Part shown: positions 12,052-24,086 of the stretch, in pieces
Layout of the letters: each line of letters starts with the position of its first letter
Numbering within the stretch: position 1 is the first letter of the stretch
Assembly (NCBI GenBank): GCA_039090855.1
Contig: CM076997.1
Location: forward strand, 166,934,709-166,998,708
Length of the DNA: 64,000 nt
From: Macrothele yani
Lineage: Eukaryota > Arthropoda > Arachnida > Araneae > Macrothelidae
Direction of reading: 5' to 3'
Notes under the pieces: generated by a model
What the model was told of the DNA's origin: nothing
What the model saw: the letters and a program-made list of their open reading frames with translations, nothing else
Databases searched by the model: none
Program-made: the position numbers and the translations under genes

Positions 12052-13135
12052 AGTACAAATGCCTTTATCTGGAAGTATGGCCAAAAATCACTTGGCTAAT
12101 CTTCAGTTGCGTCTCTCGTGCAGGTCCTTCCATTGCTGCCACTATCCCTGCTTCCAGAGCATGGAGCCAAACCCATTAGGACCACGAGAGCATATCAGTA
12201 AGTTCTTTAAACTAATCTTTTTTTGTTTCTAAAGGACGGAAAGTTGAAGAGGTACACATCTAGAGCCTTACATCGGAAACAGACCAGCAAATTCTTTCAT
12301 CGTGTACGACCGAGATGTATTAACTCTTGACACTGGCGAAAGATGACACCGTAGGAAATATATCTATGTACACAAAGAAGATACTCACTTCTTCCACTGT
12401 AACCACCTGTCTGTATGTTCTACTGTTGGTCAAATGCGCAATTCGTTTCTAAATCGTTGTACCAGAAAATTTGGAACAAACTGTTGCGTATGAATATGCT
12501 CACCCACAAACTGGAGATGGTACGGTAGGTGGCCCCTACAACACACACTCCTACATTTATATCTGGATCTCCTAGGGAGTCCCCAAGGTCCGCTCATGTG
12601 AGTAAACACAAATGATGTGTTTCCTCTCATCAAAACGGGCCTGGAACGGAAAGCTACAGTATAAGTACAACATGGATGAAATATGTGAAACACTATAAAT
12701 GGCACAATGAAAACAAACTTCGCGTCTGATTGCCGGTAACCACCTCAATGTGAGTAAACTGAGTACTTCATAAGCATCGGTGTTTTTCATGTGCTCCCAG
12801 TATTAATTACTTGCTTTTCAAAAGTTGTTCCCTCTATGTGAGCGATTTTGTAATATTCGCGTCAATTTCTGGGTTTCCGGGCCACATTTCATTAACAATT
12901 TTCACACAGCCTCAGTTTATTTTGAATTTCACTAATACTACAATAGGATTATAAAGAAGTTTTTCAACTAAAAATTCCTTTCGTTTCGTTGTTCCTTTAA
13001 TCATTAATGTCCATTGTGATTCGAAAGAAAGAATATTCTGTTTTGAAAAAATTTCAGAAATTATAATTTCAACTTTAAAATTAGCAACTTTCACTCAACG
13101 AAATGGTAGTGAAACAAGTAAGCATATGTGTGTTC
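12052..13135. other. No recognisable feature
   Basis: Mixed-composition DNA with only short chance frames. I could not connect any of it with a known family or find paired termini. Confidence 0.5.
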
Positions 13136-13216
13136 TAGAGATGAGAACTGGCCGGAGCTATGACAAAATACTAGGAAACGGATGTGGGACGCTTGGGATT
13201 AATCTTATATCAAATC

Positions 13217-13260
13217 TATGAGCAAACCCCGGGTCCGTAAAGGCCCGGGGTTTGCTCATA
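13217..13260. repeat. Perfect GC-rich hairpin, 17-bp arms
   Basis: Arms 13217-13233 and 13244-13260 are exact reverse complements (CCCCGGG core) around a 10-base loop. The surrounding DNA is AT-rich, so the stem stands out. No terminator or gene context explains it. Confidence 0.85.
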
Positions 13261-13640
13261 GTTCACTTGAGCTCGTTAATTGATTTAAGTCATAGTTAAC
13301 TTAACTTAAGACCAAAAAAAAATGGGCCTACAAATGCCCGAGTTTTGGCCATAGTTAGGTTGAGCTTGTTAAGTCGGTTAATTCATAGTTAACTTTACCT
13401 AAGACCAAAACACAGGGCGTCACTTACCCGAGTCCATAGGATTATAAAGAGGTTGAGCTTGTTAATCGGGTTAAGTCACAGTTAAATTACCTAATTAACT
13501 GAGTCATAGTTAACTTAACCTAAGTAGCCAAGTCATAGTTAACTTAACCTATTAACTTCAAGTAAATTGGGTTAAGTCATAGTTAAATTTGCTTTCCTAA
13601 TTAACTTGAGCCACGCCCGTATGGGCCGGGGCTCAAGTTA
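13261..13640. repeat. Degenerate short-motif repeat (TCATAGTTAACTTAACC-like)
   Basis: About six imperfect copies of a motif like GTCATAGTTAACTTAACCTAAG at irregular 30-110 bp spacing, mixed with GAGCTTGTTAA and CCCGAG words. Spacing is not constant, so it is an interspersed motif cluster and not a simple tandem array. No coding potential is visible. Confidence 0.7.
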
Positions 13641-14358
13641 ATTTTCTTTTTCACTTTTTTAATTAATTTTATTTACCCCAACTAAGCGAATTAACTAACG
13701 AAATGGAAAACGCCAAACAGAGTGGTTAGGCTATAGTAAACCTTTTGTTTTTTGCCTAAAATTCTTAATTATTGTTTTTTACGTTTTTTGGGTGCATTTT
13801 GTAACGCAAAGAGGTCTGTGAGTGTTTTAAATATCAACTATGTATTTTTTCCTAGATACAATGAAAACTGATGGAATAAGTTTTCAGGTGACCAAAATTT
13901 AACGTTCTAAATGAAATGTGGAAATTTTCGGTCATTCGATGAAAACATGGTGAGCCAGGTAGATAACTCAAGGCTCTAATTACCCAGGGCTGCTAGGGAG
14001 GAGGAATAAGGAAGAATGGATATCCAATGCCGACTGAAAATCTCAAATAGAACTTTCACTTTTAGAAGTTCCGATGTCTCGTTAAGGCGATTGACTCATT
14101 GTTATAAATAAATCTAGCCACCCTTCCCTTGGGGACTTCGGCTCGGGCCATCTACTTCTTATTGTCGCATAAACATTGCCCGGTCTGGTGGAGGGCAGGA
14201 CGTACAAATCAAGCCCATGAAGGCAGACTCCTTACCTTAATTTCAATCACCTTTGAAAAAAGAAAATTATGTGGGCTCTGATTTTGCTTAACAATAATAC
14301 TTGCTAACTAACCTACTAAAATAATATCGTCACCAATTCACAGAGCGACGAAAAGACA

Positions 14359-14540
14359 GAAAAACAGCAACTCGTATCAGAACGTTGAATTGCGTTTAAG
14401 ACTCCACGCTATTCCAAACGCAAACAAATATGACCAGTGGTGGGGTTTTTTTACCACGCACACTCTGGGAATTTAAAACTCTGCGTTCAAACTACGAGAA
14501 AATAAGAACATGACCTGTAGCGCCATCTGTAAAGCTTTGA
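14359..14540. repeat. Diverged ~175-bp duplicate, copy 1
   Basis: Shares landmarks in order with 14757-14930: CAGCAACTC, a TTGAA(T/C)TGC block, CACACYCTG, and AAATAAGAAC-TGACC-GCCATCT. About 400 bp separate the copies. Neither encodes a recognisable protein. It may be a piece of an unknown interspersed repeat. Confidence 0.55.
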
Positions 14541-14756
14541 ATTACAATTGACGACTTAGGGGTGCCCGCTGGTAAAATATCACTTCTGAAGCTGCACATA
14601 TTACTTACTACGTTTTTACATAACGTAGTAATATTACTTATTACGTTTTTCGTTGCACGAAGAAACGAACATTCCCCTCTTCACGAAAATAATGCACAAG
14701 GGAACTACGTTTAGCAGAGAAACTTCAGCGAATCTTGTTGGAAATACATAAAACGA

Positions 14757-14930
14757 AAAAATAAAATGTAACAGCAACTCATACCACATCTTTGAACTGC
14801 ACTGCTCCGTATATCTCAAACGGTGCTCGTTTTGGGTAGCACACCCTGAGAGTTTCGCTGTTACGTTTGAAACCATAGGGAAATAAGAACGTGACCCGCA
14901 ACGCCATCTGGGGAGCGCTTGTACCACGGC
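14757..14930. repeat. Diverged ~175-bp duplicate, copy 2
   Basis: Second copy of the repeat at 14359-14540, same orientation. A 10-bp inverted repeat (14605-14614 with 14622-14631) lies between the two. Confidence 0.55.
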
Positions 14931-15113
14931 TGCTCTAAGGTCGCCTGAGGATTCTAGAGCGCATCCGATATGCTTACTGCAGAAACCTTTTCTTAAAGAA
15001 AACATTATGTGGGGAAATTAATTTTAACCACCACTCGAAGCTTTAGAACGAACTCTAGCGAGTTTTATAAGAAATAAATCCGAAAAAATAATATATAAAT
15101 ATATATATATATA

Positions 15114-16372
15114 GGTCCGGAAATGCTTGGTTTCCGAGTTATGAAGGTCTGTCTATGACACTTAACTGGTCTCATTACCTTGTAGTAATTGTTGAAAAAG
15201 TCCACCTTCTGCTTCAATACAGGCCTCACATCGATGTCTCATTGACTCGCGAACACGCTGCCAAATTCCTGGCATGTGTCGTATTGTTTCACAACCTGCC
15301 ACAATTCAATTGCGCAGAGTTTCCACATCTGCTACTGGATCCGAATAAACCAATGATTTTAAATGGCCCCACAAGAAGGAATCAAGAGGGTGTAAATCTG
15401 GTAAGCGTGCCGGCCAGGCAGTTAGTCCACCTCTACCTATCCACAGACTAGGAAACTTTCGGATCAAGTAATTGCAGGCTAGGTGGCTAAAATGTGCGGG
15501 AGCGCCATCGTGCATAACGTGTGCTTGTTGACGAATGATCAGTGGCATGGCGTCCAAGAAATCAGGTATGTTGTTTTCCAGAAAGCTGTGGTATGCCCAC
15601 CCCGTGAGTTTGTTGGGAAGAGGCCCAAATAACTTATTGTGATGGAACAATTGCATGTGGGTTTTCCTCGGCCCTTACAGTACATGCCGATTGTGAAAGT
15701 TCAGGAATCCGTCGCGCGTGAACTTCATCGGTGAATATCACTAAGGCACGAACGTTAGGAGTTGTACCACACTGCTGCAAGAACAACTGGCAGAACATTA
15801 CTCGCGCAGGTTAATCTGCTGGTGACAAGGCCTGTACCCGTTGCAGATGGTACGGATACAGGTGATGTTCCCGCAACACTCTCCAAATAGTCGAACGATG
15901 AACAGGCAGTTGCATTGTTAATCTGCGTGTGCTGATTCCAGGAGTCGCATGAACAAACATCCAAAATCGCCGTCTCTATTTCAAGAGTGTAGGTCTTGGT
16001 CGTCCTCTGTCGGCAGCACGAGGTGTAAAGGTCCCATGTTCACAAAGGCGGCGATGGATACCTTCAAATGTTTTTCTGTCTTGACATCTTCGTCCTGGGA
16101 AATTTTTGTGGTACAAACGACTAGCTTCCAGGGCATTGCCATCCGCCAAACCGTACATAAAGTGCATATCTGCTTGCTCCTAATTTGAGTACATGGTCGG
16201 ATAAGAAAACCACCAGATTCTGTCAGTACCTTGTGATGAAGGAATTCACCTGCCGTAGATAAAACATTCCGGTGAATAACTGGGAAACCAAGACAGACCT
16301 GAGTCAGGTAATGTGAACAGTTAGGTGCCATAGACAGACCTTCATAACTCGGAAACCAAGTATTTCCGTACC
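15114..16372 (-). mobile_element. Tc1/mariner-superfamily element of DD41D type, 1259 bp
   Basis: Terminal inverted repeats of about 44 bp differ at only a few positions (both contain GGTTTCCGAGTTATGAAGG). TA flanks lie at 15112-15113 and 16373-16374. It inserted at the edge of an (AT)n run. Confidence 0.93.
15306..16167 (-). pseudogene. DD41D transposase, frameshifted
   Basis: The N-terminal domain starts MHFMYGLADGNALEASRLY (16167 down), followed in other frames by the second DNA-binding part (15964-15755). The first catalytic Asp is in a IFTDEV motif at about 15741-15721. The C-terminal piece 15656-15306 holds the second Asp in MHDGAPAHF and the third in PDLHPLDSFLWGHLK. Exactly 41 residues separate the second and third Asp, against 34 in mariner. 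At least two frame changes break the gene, but all three catalytic codons are readable. DD41D elements are a recognised minor lineage of this superfamily; assignment here rests on the spacing and the FLWGHLK signature. Confidence 0.8.
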
Positions 16373-16433
16373 TATGTTGGTATGAACGTTTCTCTTTATC
16401 TACCTATAAGGAAGATAAAGAAAAACGAAGATA

Positions 16434-16485
16434 AGGGTGTCTCAAAAATACCCTGCAGTTTTGCCGGGTATTTTTGAGACACCCT
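16434..16485. repeat. 52-bp miniature foldback, perfect 20-bp arms
   Basis: Arms 16434-16453 and 16466-16485 are exact reverse complements beginning AGGGTGTCTC, with a 12-base loop. A TA lies one or two bases outside each arm. It looks like two terminal inverted repeats of a DNA transposon with the middle deleted; the parent family is unknown. Confidence 0.8.
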
Positions 16486-19400
16486 GTATATACATAGTAC
16501 AAACAACTGTTAATTACAAAGTGAATCATTCCGTGCTGTACTTGCATTTTTATATAATTTATTTATTTAGAGTAGCCAGTGTAAGCCAAACAACTGGATC
16601 ACTAGGTTCCACGCTGTAGTACATGCAATTTTACAACTTCTAACAAGTCGAAAAGAGTCAAATTTAGTAATTTTCTAATAAAGGTCATGATATTAAAGAT
16701 CCAAAAGACATTAAAATTTGAACGAAAAAAAATATGGTTAATAAGGCAAAAAAAATAACTTGATACATTAGGGAAATGAAGGACATTTCGCTAGCTGAAT
16801 ATGTTGGAAATAATAATTATTCTGTTTTTTCTCAATCTTTGAGGAAGAGGAGGTCGACATTAACGGGGAGATCTAACATTCGTATCTGATGATGAAAATA
16901 CAAATAGGAGTAAAACAATGTGACTCATTTTTTACCTTATTCACATAGGGAAAATTTGCACAAATGTTAAAACCCTGACAGGGCCCGGGCTGGTCATAAA
17001 TAATGATATAACGGGCTCGGGCTGGATCTGGGCCTTAAAAAAGGATCCCTTGATCATCTCTAACATGTTCCTCCTAGTATCAACGAATTAAGCAGGGACA
17101 TATTGGAAGTGCTAAAACCACCTTTATTACACGTACCTGTTGTTCCATGATCAAGATTGAAATTCTTATACATTTTGGTTCCTCTTTACATGAGGCTACC
17201 ATGTACGGAATGAAAATATACTTCGAGAGGTAATTTCAGATTCAATTGTTTAGTTCGCCCTAATATTCTACATTTACAATGAGATTCACAGTGTCACTTA
17301 TAAAACGTAGCAAAGTTGAGTTCTTTCTCCAAACACAGGTGTATGTCTACCCGATTATTCCGTTACATTTCTTAATTTCTCTAAATTGAAAACTGCTCAA
17401 AAATTGTTTTTAGTGTTTGGTTTCATGGCAGAAACGTATCTGTAATTGTAGCAAATCCATGCCGCCGAAAGGGAAAGGGTATATTCGGAGGAATAATAGG
17501 AATGAACTGAATGGTAGGAGAGGAAGTTTTATTAGTTAAATCTCATATTTCCATAAGTTATGAAGAAACTACTCTACGTAAATGGAAAGCATAGGTTACC
17601 TTAAATCTGATAAATTTATTCTTACTAACTCGCACAAATGTCCAACGCTTAATTTATTTAAGATATATCCATGCGGTCAGATATGTATGTGGTTTTTATT
17701 ATGTTAAGAAGATATTATTTTTGGCGTTTATTACAGGTCGTAGCCCGTGTTCATTTTCACTTTTCGCCCAATCGCTGTTGACGTTTTAAAACTTCCCGCT
17801 CTGATGATTCTAAAATGGAGATTACACTTTGTACTGGTCCTAACCTCATTTTGTTGTGAAACAAACATGAAACGCCATATTATTCCCTCATTTGGACTTT
17901 TTCAAAGTGTTAACCACTACCTCTTGTCACATAAATTAAGGAAAGACCTCCTTAAGATATCTGACGCATAAATATCGATATGTGGGAGGGAGATAGGACG
18001 AAGAATGACAACTATGACAAAAAGACGATATGTGGATGAAGAGTGACAACTATGACAAAAAGTCATATTTACTGAACTACTGCGACAGCACTACGTTCGT
18101 ACAAATTACTGAAAAGAGAAAAATTACCAATGAAACATCTATAAAAAAAAGATGACTTTTTGGGACCCTCACAAAATTGTTTAAATCAAAAACTTCAATT
18201 TTTGAATTTAGTATTTTAAATTCGGAACTGCACAGAATTGTTTATCTTAAAAACTGCACATTTTGAAGTTATTCATTTTAAATTGCGACCTTTACAGAAC
18301 TGTTTAATTTAAAAACTTCGTGTTATGAAGTTATTTATTTTAAATTGGGACCTGCACAAATCTATTTCATTCTGAAGTTACCAAGGGATTTCTCTTTTTA
18401 TTTTATGTATCAAATTAGATTGATCTCGATAAAATTAACTGTTTCTTTCAGGTTGTGAGTGCAAATGTGGATGTTTCTGTATTTCTTAATTTTTTTCTCC
18501 ATTTCCCATTTTTATTTTGCGGCACTGTGAGCAACGACGGGTACTGAGCTGGAAAAATGAGCTGAGCTCACGTATTCATTTAACTTTTGTGTTTTAATGT
18601 TTTCTGGAAGTTTATACTGAATTTTTTGTAACCATGTAGCACAGGTTACTAAATGAAAATCAACAGGGATTGAGTACCGATCCCCATTCTTTGAAAGTCC
18701 TCGCCCTTCTCTTTCTCAACAGTAGATTTAAACGTATATATGAATCACACAACAAAGGTTTGACGCTATATTTGTACAGGTTTTAGTACATAATTTTTTT
18801 AAACGTGGTATCTTCACATTATTATTCTTCAGGGTCCAAAACTACATCGTAACGCCTCTGCTATCCTTGAAAATAGTAATAAAAGTTATAATATGCTAGT
18901 ACCATATTGATCTGGAAGATTTCAATTCATACAAAATGAATGAGTTCCCCATTTAAGAAGGTCTTCGGAGTTTTGAACACAAAAAAAATGTCTTGACGAA
19001 AACCTAGGTAAATACTCTAATATTCATATATTCGTATTTATTTCTGTGCAACAGTTGTTTTAAGAAATGCATTACACTGATTTCCCGCGCTCTTTTGGTA
19101 TAGCTAAAAGGATACCCCAGACACCTCAGAATATCCCCCAAGTTTACTTCAAGGTCGAAAGAAAGAATTGTGAAATTCTAAAATATATAAACTAATGTTA
19201 AAAGTCTATGGGAATTCTATACTTACCTCTATCGCGACTAAATGTTGGTAAATATTATTTAAACGGGACACAGATTCACTGGAAGTTGATTTTCTTCAGA
19301 AGTGGCCTACTAAACTGGGCAGAGAATAACTATGCCGTTTTATCATTTTGTGGAAACTTTTTGTTCGATGATGGTGCAAAATGCTTAGCTCATGAAGAAC

Positions 19401-19573
19401 AGTAGTGAAAAGGTTTAATGAGAAAAGTTCAGCCTGTGTAAGGTATTTACGTGTATGGCCTCCAAAAAGTTAACGCCAGGCGTGAGGATCTCAGTACTCA
19501 GCTTTTATCACCTGTGACGTGCCTGCCCAGCAGGACGCACACGGCATAAAGGCAGATAGCAGTCAGAACGAAC
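16486..19573. other. Gene-poor AT-rich stretch
   Basis: Apart from the possible hAT-like end near 17062 and two small tandem repeats (17975-18060, two ~36-45-bp units; 18162-18375, listed separately), I see no gene, transposase motif or tRNA-like box. Confidence 0.55.
18162..18375. repeat. Tandem repeat, ~61-bp period, about 3.4 copies
   Basis: Units start near 18162, 18223, 18285 and 18347 with GGGACC(T)GCACA-like words, each followed by a TTTAAA-rich, AACTTC and TTTGAAG-TTAT block. Units are diverged but keep their order and spacing. Confidence 0.75.
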
Positions 19574-19645
19574 GTCCGCGTAGCTCAATTGGTACAGTGA
19601 CTTATTCCGGAATGAGGGGACCCGGGTTCGTGCTCCGGCGTGGAC
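19574..19645 (+). ncRNA. tRNA-like head of a SINE, or tRNA pseudogene
   Basis: 72 bases begin GTCCGCG and end CGTGGAC, which pair as a seven-base acceptor stem with one G-T wobble. A box-A-like TAGCTCAATTGG and a box-B-like GGGTTCGTGCTCC are spaced as in tRNA genes. The D stem is imperfect, so it is not a working tRNA. Downstream bases (about 19646-19750) may be the SINE body; no tail or target duplication was found. Confidence 0.6.
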
Positions 19646-20308
19646 AAATATGACGGAGAAATTTACTTCGTTAAACACCCCTGAAGGAGGATTACAGTTT
19701 TGTTGCACGGCTATAAGTAAGAGCTGAAACGCTTCCCAAAAAACAAAATAACGGAACGACGCAGAAAAACATGTCGTGCAGGAAGAACAACCCAACGATT
19801 TGTGTAACATCAAGAAGTTTATCCTGACTAGAAACCTGCGGAGTTATGCTAATTTGTATAGTCAATACTTTACTGATTTTTTGGTTTCACTGAGACGAAT
19901 AATACTGTCGTAGGGAAAGTGAATCAAATCTACCTTTCTAGCACAACTTAACAGTGTGAACACAGCTAATGCTTCTCACAGGCCATTTTGACTTCTCCAA
20001 GTGCGAATTCTTCTGAACTAGGCTCTAGTGATCTTTTTCTTTTTTCTGGAATTTTCAAGAAGAAAGACAGTAAAATTCAGGGGCAGACTTGATAGGCGTG
20101 GTTGCGAGGACATCACCGAAGTTTCCATTAACAAACACTGTCACCATTGGAAAATAAATGTGCTAACTACTTTGAAGTTGCGTGCAATATGTCTAAAACT
20201 ACTAGCCAAAACACAGATGATAATAATATGCTAGGACTGGAATTCCATCTGTACACGTCGTTTACATTATAGCCATTCTATATTATGACCCACATATCAT
20301 GTTATATA

Positions 20309-21376
20309 CACTGAAGAGTAATTAAATTAGAGATACCTCTCCAGTAACGTGTAGCACCACCTTTCGCCCTGATGACGGCGCTGATTTGTCTCGGCATGGA
20401 CTCGAAAAGACAACGGAAGCGCTGGGAAGCCATACGGATCCACGACCCCTGAACAAGCTCCCACAGTTCACAAAGGTTTGATGGAGGGGAGTCAGAGCCT
20501 CGAACATCTCTCTCTTGATGGCATCCCAGATGTACTCGATGGGATTGAGGTCAGGTGACCTAGATGTACAAAGAACCGAGGTCACATCGGAGGAGTGTTC
20601 ATCAAACCATTCAGATACGATTCGGGAGCGATGGCACGGTGCATTGTCTTGTTGCACCCCCACCAGCTTGAAGAATACCCTGCGGGCAAGAAGGATCCAT
20701 CGCTTCAATGGTTTGCGCCGTATTCGTATCCTGCCATCCGCATGTACCAAAGTGAATCTCGACTCATCATTCCAGGCAACATTTTTCCGCATGTCTAGGG
20801 TACAGTGGCGATGTTCCTGCGCCCATGCTAATCTTTGCACCATGTGATATGCGGTCAGCAGCGGTACCCTCGTGAGACGATGGCTTCTGTACCCCATAGC
20901 GAGGAGATGGTTCTAGATGGTGTGGCTGCTTACACGTTTTTGTGCACCAGAGTTAAATTGCCTACTGGTTTCTTGCACTGTGGCCCGTCTATCCGCTGTT
21001 GCAATGCGAGCTAGCCGACGATGACCCCGCTCATCCACACGCTGCTGTCCTCGGCACTTGGCCTTTGAAGGGATAGTTTTACCGGATTCGATGTACTCGC
21101 GGTGCACCTGTGACACAGTGGCTCGTGAAAATCCCAGTGCCTGCACGACTTCCGAGATGGAGTGACCCATTCTTCGGGCCCCGAAAATTCGCGCACTATC
21201 AAATGCGCTTAGACCATTTGTTTTACCCATACTGTGTCCGACTCTTACTGATTTCGTCGCATCACTCTTTATACTATCGGATCGCTGCATACGTCGCGTC
21301 GTTTCCGTTTACAGGGACGCCCACAGCGCCACATTTGCATAACGCCAGCTGTCTCTAATTCAATTGCTCTTCAGTG
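20309..21376 (-). mobile_element. Tc1-like element, internally deleted, 1068 bp
   Basis: Terminal inverted repeats of about 25 bp (CACTGAAGAG...) with two mismatches, flanked by TA at 20307-20308 and 21377-21378. It is shorter than its relatives because part of the DDE domain is missing. Confidence 0.93.
20322..21230 (-). pseudogene. Tc1-like transposase (DD36E spacing), stop and deletion
   Basis: Starts MGKTNGLSAFDSARIFGARRMG at 21230, with paired helix-turn-helix domains (SISEVVQALGFSRATVSQV). A TAG at about 20910 interrupts one continuous frame. The first catalytic Asp lies in NDESRF. Some 50 residues normally found between there and the second Asp (QQDNAPCHRSR) are missing. The Glu is in PDLNPIEYIW, 36 residues after the second Asp. 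The C-terminus also runs off in a wrong frame. The deletion removes part of the catalytic core, so the copy is dead. It could still be moved by a partner enzyme because both ends remain. Confidence 0.88.
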
Positions 21377-21382
21377 TATGTA

Positions 21383-22749
21383 CACTGCTGGCCACCCAAA
21401 ATAAAACACTAAGAAAGAAGCATCCGATTGGCCTGAAATTCGCAGCATGCGGCGCCCGCGAGAGGACATGCAAACGATTGGCATTGAAGGGCATATGCAA
21501 ATCCTGTGCGCCCGGCACGCCACCGAGAAGCACTATAAGAAGGGTGCACAAAAGGCGATGTATAAGTAGTGGAAGTGTGTTGTGCTGCCGGACCTGTGCG
21601 TGGGAAGCTTCCTGATGCCTCGTCGCAGAATTCAGCAGTCATTCCAGCACGTTTCGGAGTTCGACAGAGGACGAATAGTGGCTTATCGCGACAGCGGTTT
21701 ATCGTACCGATACATCGGCCCCCGTGTGGGACGACATCCAGCCACAGTGAGGCTAGTATGGATTCGGTGGGTGCAGGAGGGACGGACGCACCGACGTGAG
21801 TTATTGCCGCAGGCGCGGCACACCACCTAACGAGAGGACCGGCATGTTGTGCGGCGGGCATTGCCGGCTCGCACCGCAAAAGCCTGTGTCAGCACGTACC
21901 GTTCGACGTCGTGTGCAGGAGCGGGGACTTGTCGCACTGCGTTCATTGCTCCGATTACCATTGACGTTAAACCACCGGCGAGTGCGGCTACACTGGGCCG
22001 TTGAACGCCGCACCTGGACTACGGAATGGCGCGACATTGTCTTCTCCGACGAATCCCGCTTCTGCCTGCAACACCACGATGGTCGGATCCGCGTATGGCG
22101 GCACCGCGGCGAGAGACTGTATGACGCCTACATTATGCGTAGCCATACCGGTCCGTTGCCTGTCTTTATGGTTTGGGGCGCAATTAGATATGACACCCGC
22201 ACACCTCTGGTACGCATCGCCGGTACACTCAACAGCCACCGCTACATCTCCGACGTTTTGGAACCTGTTGTCCTCCCTTACCTGCAGGACCTGCCAGAGG
22301 CCACGTTTCAACAGGACAATGCGCAACCGCACGTGGCACGCATTGTGCAACAATTCGTCACGGCCCGCCAGGTGTCACTGCTGCCGTGGCCCGCCTCTTC
22401 TCCCTATATGTCGCCCATCGAACACGTCTGGTCGCTGATCGGCAACCGAGTGGCCCGGCAAGCACCACCTGCAGCTACGCCTGATGAACTGTGGCGACTT
22501 GTGGAAGCGGCCTGGATCTACATACCCCAAGACCACATCCAAAGCCTCTTTCGTTCGATGCCGCGGCGTATAGCGGCCGTTATTGCCAGCCAGGGGGCCA
22601 CACGAACTATTGATGTCTGCGTGTTCTGCAAGTCGCACGGGCCTGTAAGCTCAATCGTTTCATCTTTGTATCTGTTGTTATGTGTCCAGTAAATCTAGCT
22701 TTGCTATCTCGTGTCCTTCTTGGTGTTGCATTTTGGGTGGCCAGCAGTG
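21383..22749 (+). mobile_element. Tc1-like element (CACTGCTGGCCACCC family), copy 1, 1367 bp
   Basis: Terminal repeats start CACTGCTGGCCACCCAAAAT, with TA at 21381-21382 and 22750-22751. The same family recurs at 61443-62851. GC-rich coding DNA stands out against the AT-rich background. It sits four bases from the TA of the preceding Tc1-like element. Confidence 0.95.
21615..22692 (+). pseudogene. Tc1-like DD34E transposase, one deletion-frameshift
   Basis: From ATG 21615 the product opens MPRRRIQQSFQHVSEFDRGR, a Tc1 helix-turn-helix (SYRYIGPRVGRHPATV). The frame stops at 21830, and the second half is open from about 21796 to 22692. Comparison with the copy at 61443-62851 shows roughly 40 bases missing near 21890, which shifts the frame. 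The DDE domain is whole: FSDESRF, FQQDNAQPH and SPIEHVW, with 34 residues between second Asp and Glu. It lacks only a clean linker, so it is a fairly young copy. It would bind the inverted repeats and paste the element into TA. Confidence 0.9.
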
Positions 22750-24086
22750 TATATAACCTGATCTGCGGGTGATAATATAGAGTGGCTCATCGTCTCGCAG
22801 TGTATCCTGTTTCCAATAAAGGGGCTCTGACGACCATCACACAGCTGTTAAACTATACCACCAAGATTATGGGAAGTACTATCCCACACTTACTAATCCA
22901 CTTGGCCTTGGCCAGCGTGATAAGGTGTGGCCAAACCTTCCTCGCCCACCCCCAAAATGACTCCCAAACTTAAAACTCGGCATTCAGTCCTCGGCAGCTG
23001 GAATGTAACTTGCCAAAGCAGCAGACAGTCTAACATGAAGGCAGAGGGTGATAAGACTCACCGAAGGTCCGGGCTTGGCTGCAATTTGATGCTTACATTT
23101 GCTACCTTTAATGGATGATCTCTATCTTCTGGTTCAAGACTTTTTGAATTCGAGGAGGAAATAGAAAGAATCAAGTGGGACATCGTCGGGCTAAGTAAGG
23201 TAAGAGGAAAAGAAGATCTCGTTGAACTGAAAAGTAGACATATCTTCTACTGTCGCAGGACCGAAACTGGCAGAACTAGTAGTGTTGGATATATAATAAA
23301 CAAGAAACTGAAAGATATAATTCCAGAAGTGGAAAATTCCTCGGACAGGACTACGCGTCTTGTTATCTAACTCTCAAAAAGATACCAAACTCAAATTATT
23401 CAAACTAGCACCCATCACAAGTCAACCTGAAAGAGAAATTGAAGAATTTCACGAGAAAATTCGGCTTTTAAATAACAAGGGAAAGCAGCACTTGAAGATC
23501 ATTAAGGGTGATTTCAATGCGAAAACAAAGCAACACCATCAGTATGAAACTCCGGTAGGTAAATTAGGCCATGGCAAGAGAAACCAACGTGGAAATACTC
23601 ACGCAGGGTTTTGCAGAGGCAGAAAGAGTTTTCATCATGTACTCCTTTTTCAAGAAAAAGCCACATAAGAAATGGACATGAAGACATCCCAATGGGAGGA
23701 CAAGTGAAACTCATTTCATTATGTGTAAGAAGAAATTCGTCATCGAAGACTGCAGTCTTCTAACTAGGTTTAACACAGGTAGTGACCGCAGAATGGTGAG
23801 ATCTAAGATGCATCGCAACACTAAACTCGAACGTGGCAAGCTCATAAGTCAAACAAAATGCATCAACATAACTAAACTTAAAATTCATCATAATACCTTC
23901 AAGGTGGAACTGAGGAACCGATTCTCTTATACTTTTGACGAAGTGGACATCTCAGAAGTTAACAGAAAACTAACCAAAGTTCCTGATGGAAACAGCAGAA
24001 AAAACAGATTGTACTAAGAGCAAGTTGCATATGAAGAATATCTGAGGAAAAGCAAAAATTCTGATGATAAAGAGAAGTGGAATATA

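Larger units (their letters stand above)
13136..17062. mobile_element. Possible hAT-like non-autonomous element (weak)
   Basis: TAGAGATGA at 13136-13144 is inverted at 17054-17062. The adjoining octamers GTGTGTTC (13128-13135) and ACATGTTC (17063-17070) agree at 5 of 8 positions, weakly resembling an 8-bp hAT target duplication. GC-rich (GGCCCGGGCT-like) and short-motif repeats lie inside both ends, as subterminal repeats do in hAT elements. There is no hAT transposase. The termini are short enough to be coincidence. Confidence 0.22.

Noticed and set aside
12430..12790. Overlapping minus-strand frames of 70-90 codons
   Set aside because: No motifs, and two overlapping frames of similar size indicate chance.
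19574..19645. A functional tRNA gene
   Set aside because: The D stem does not pair and the anticodon arm is irregular; it fits a SINE head or pseudogene better.
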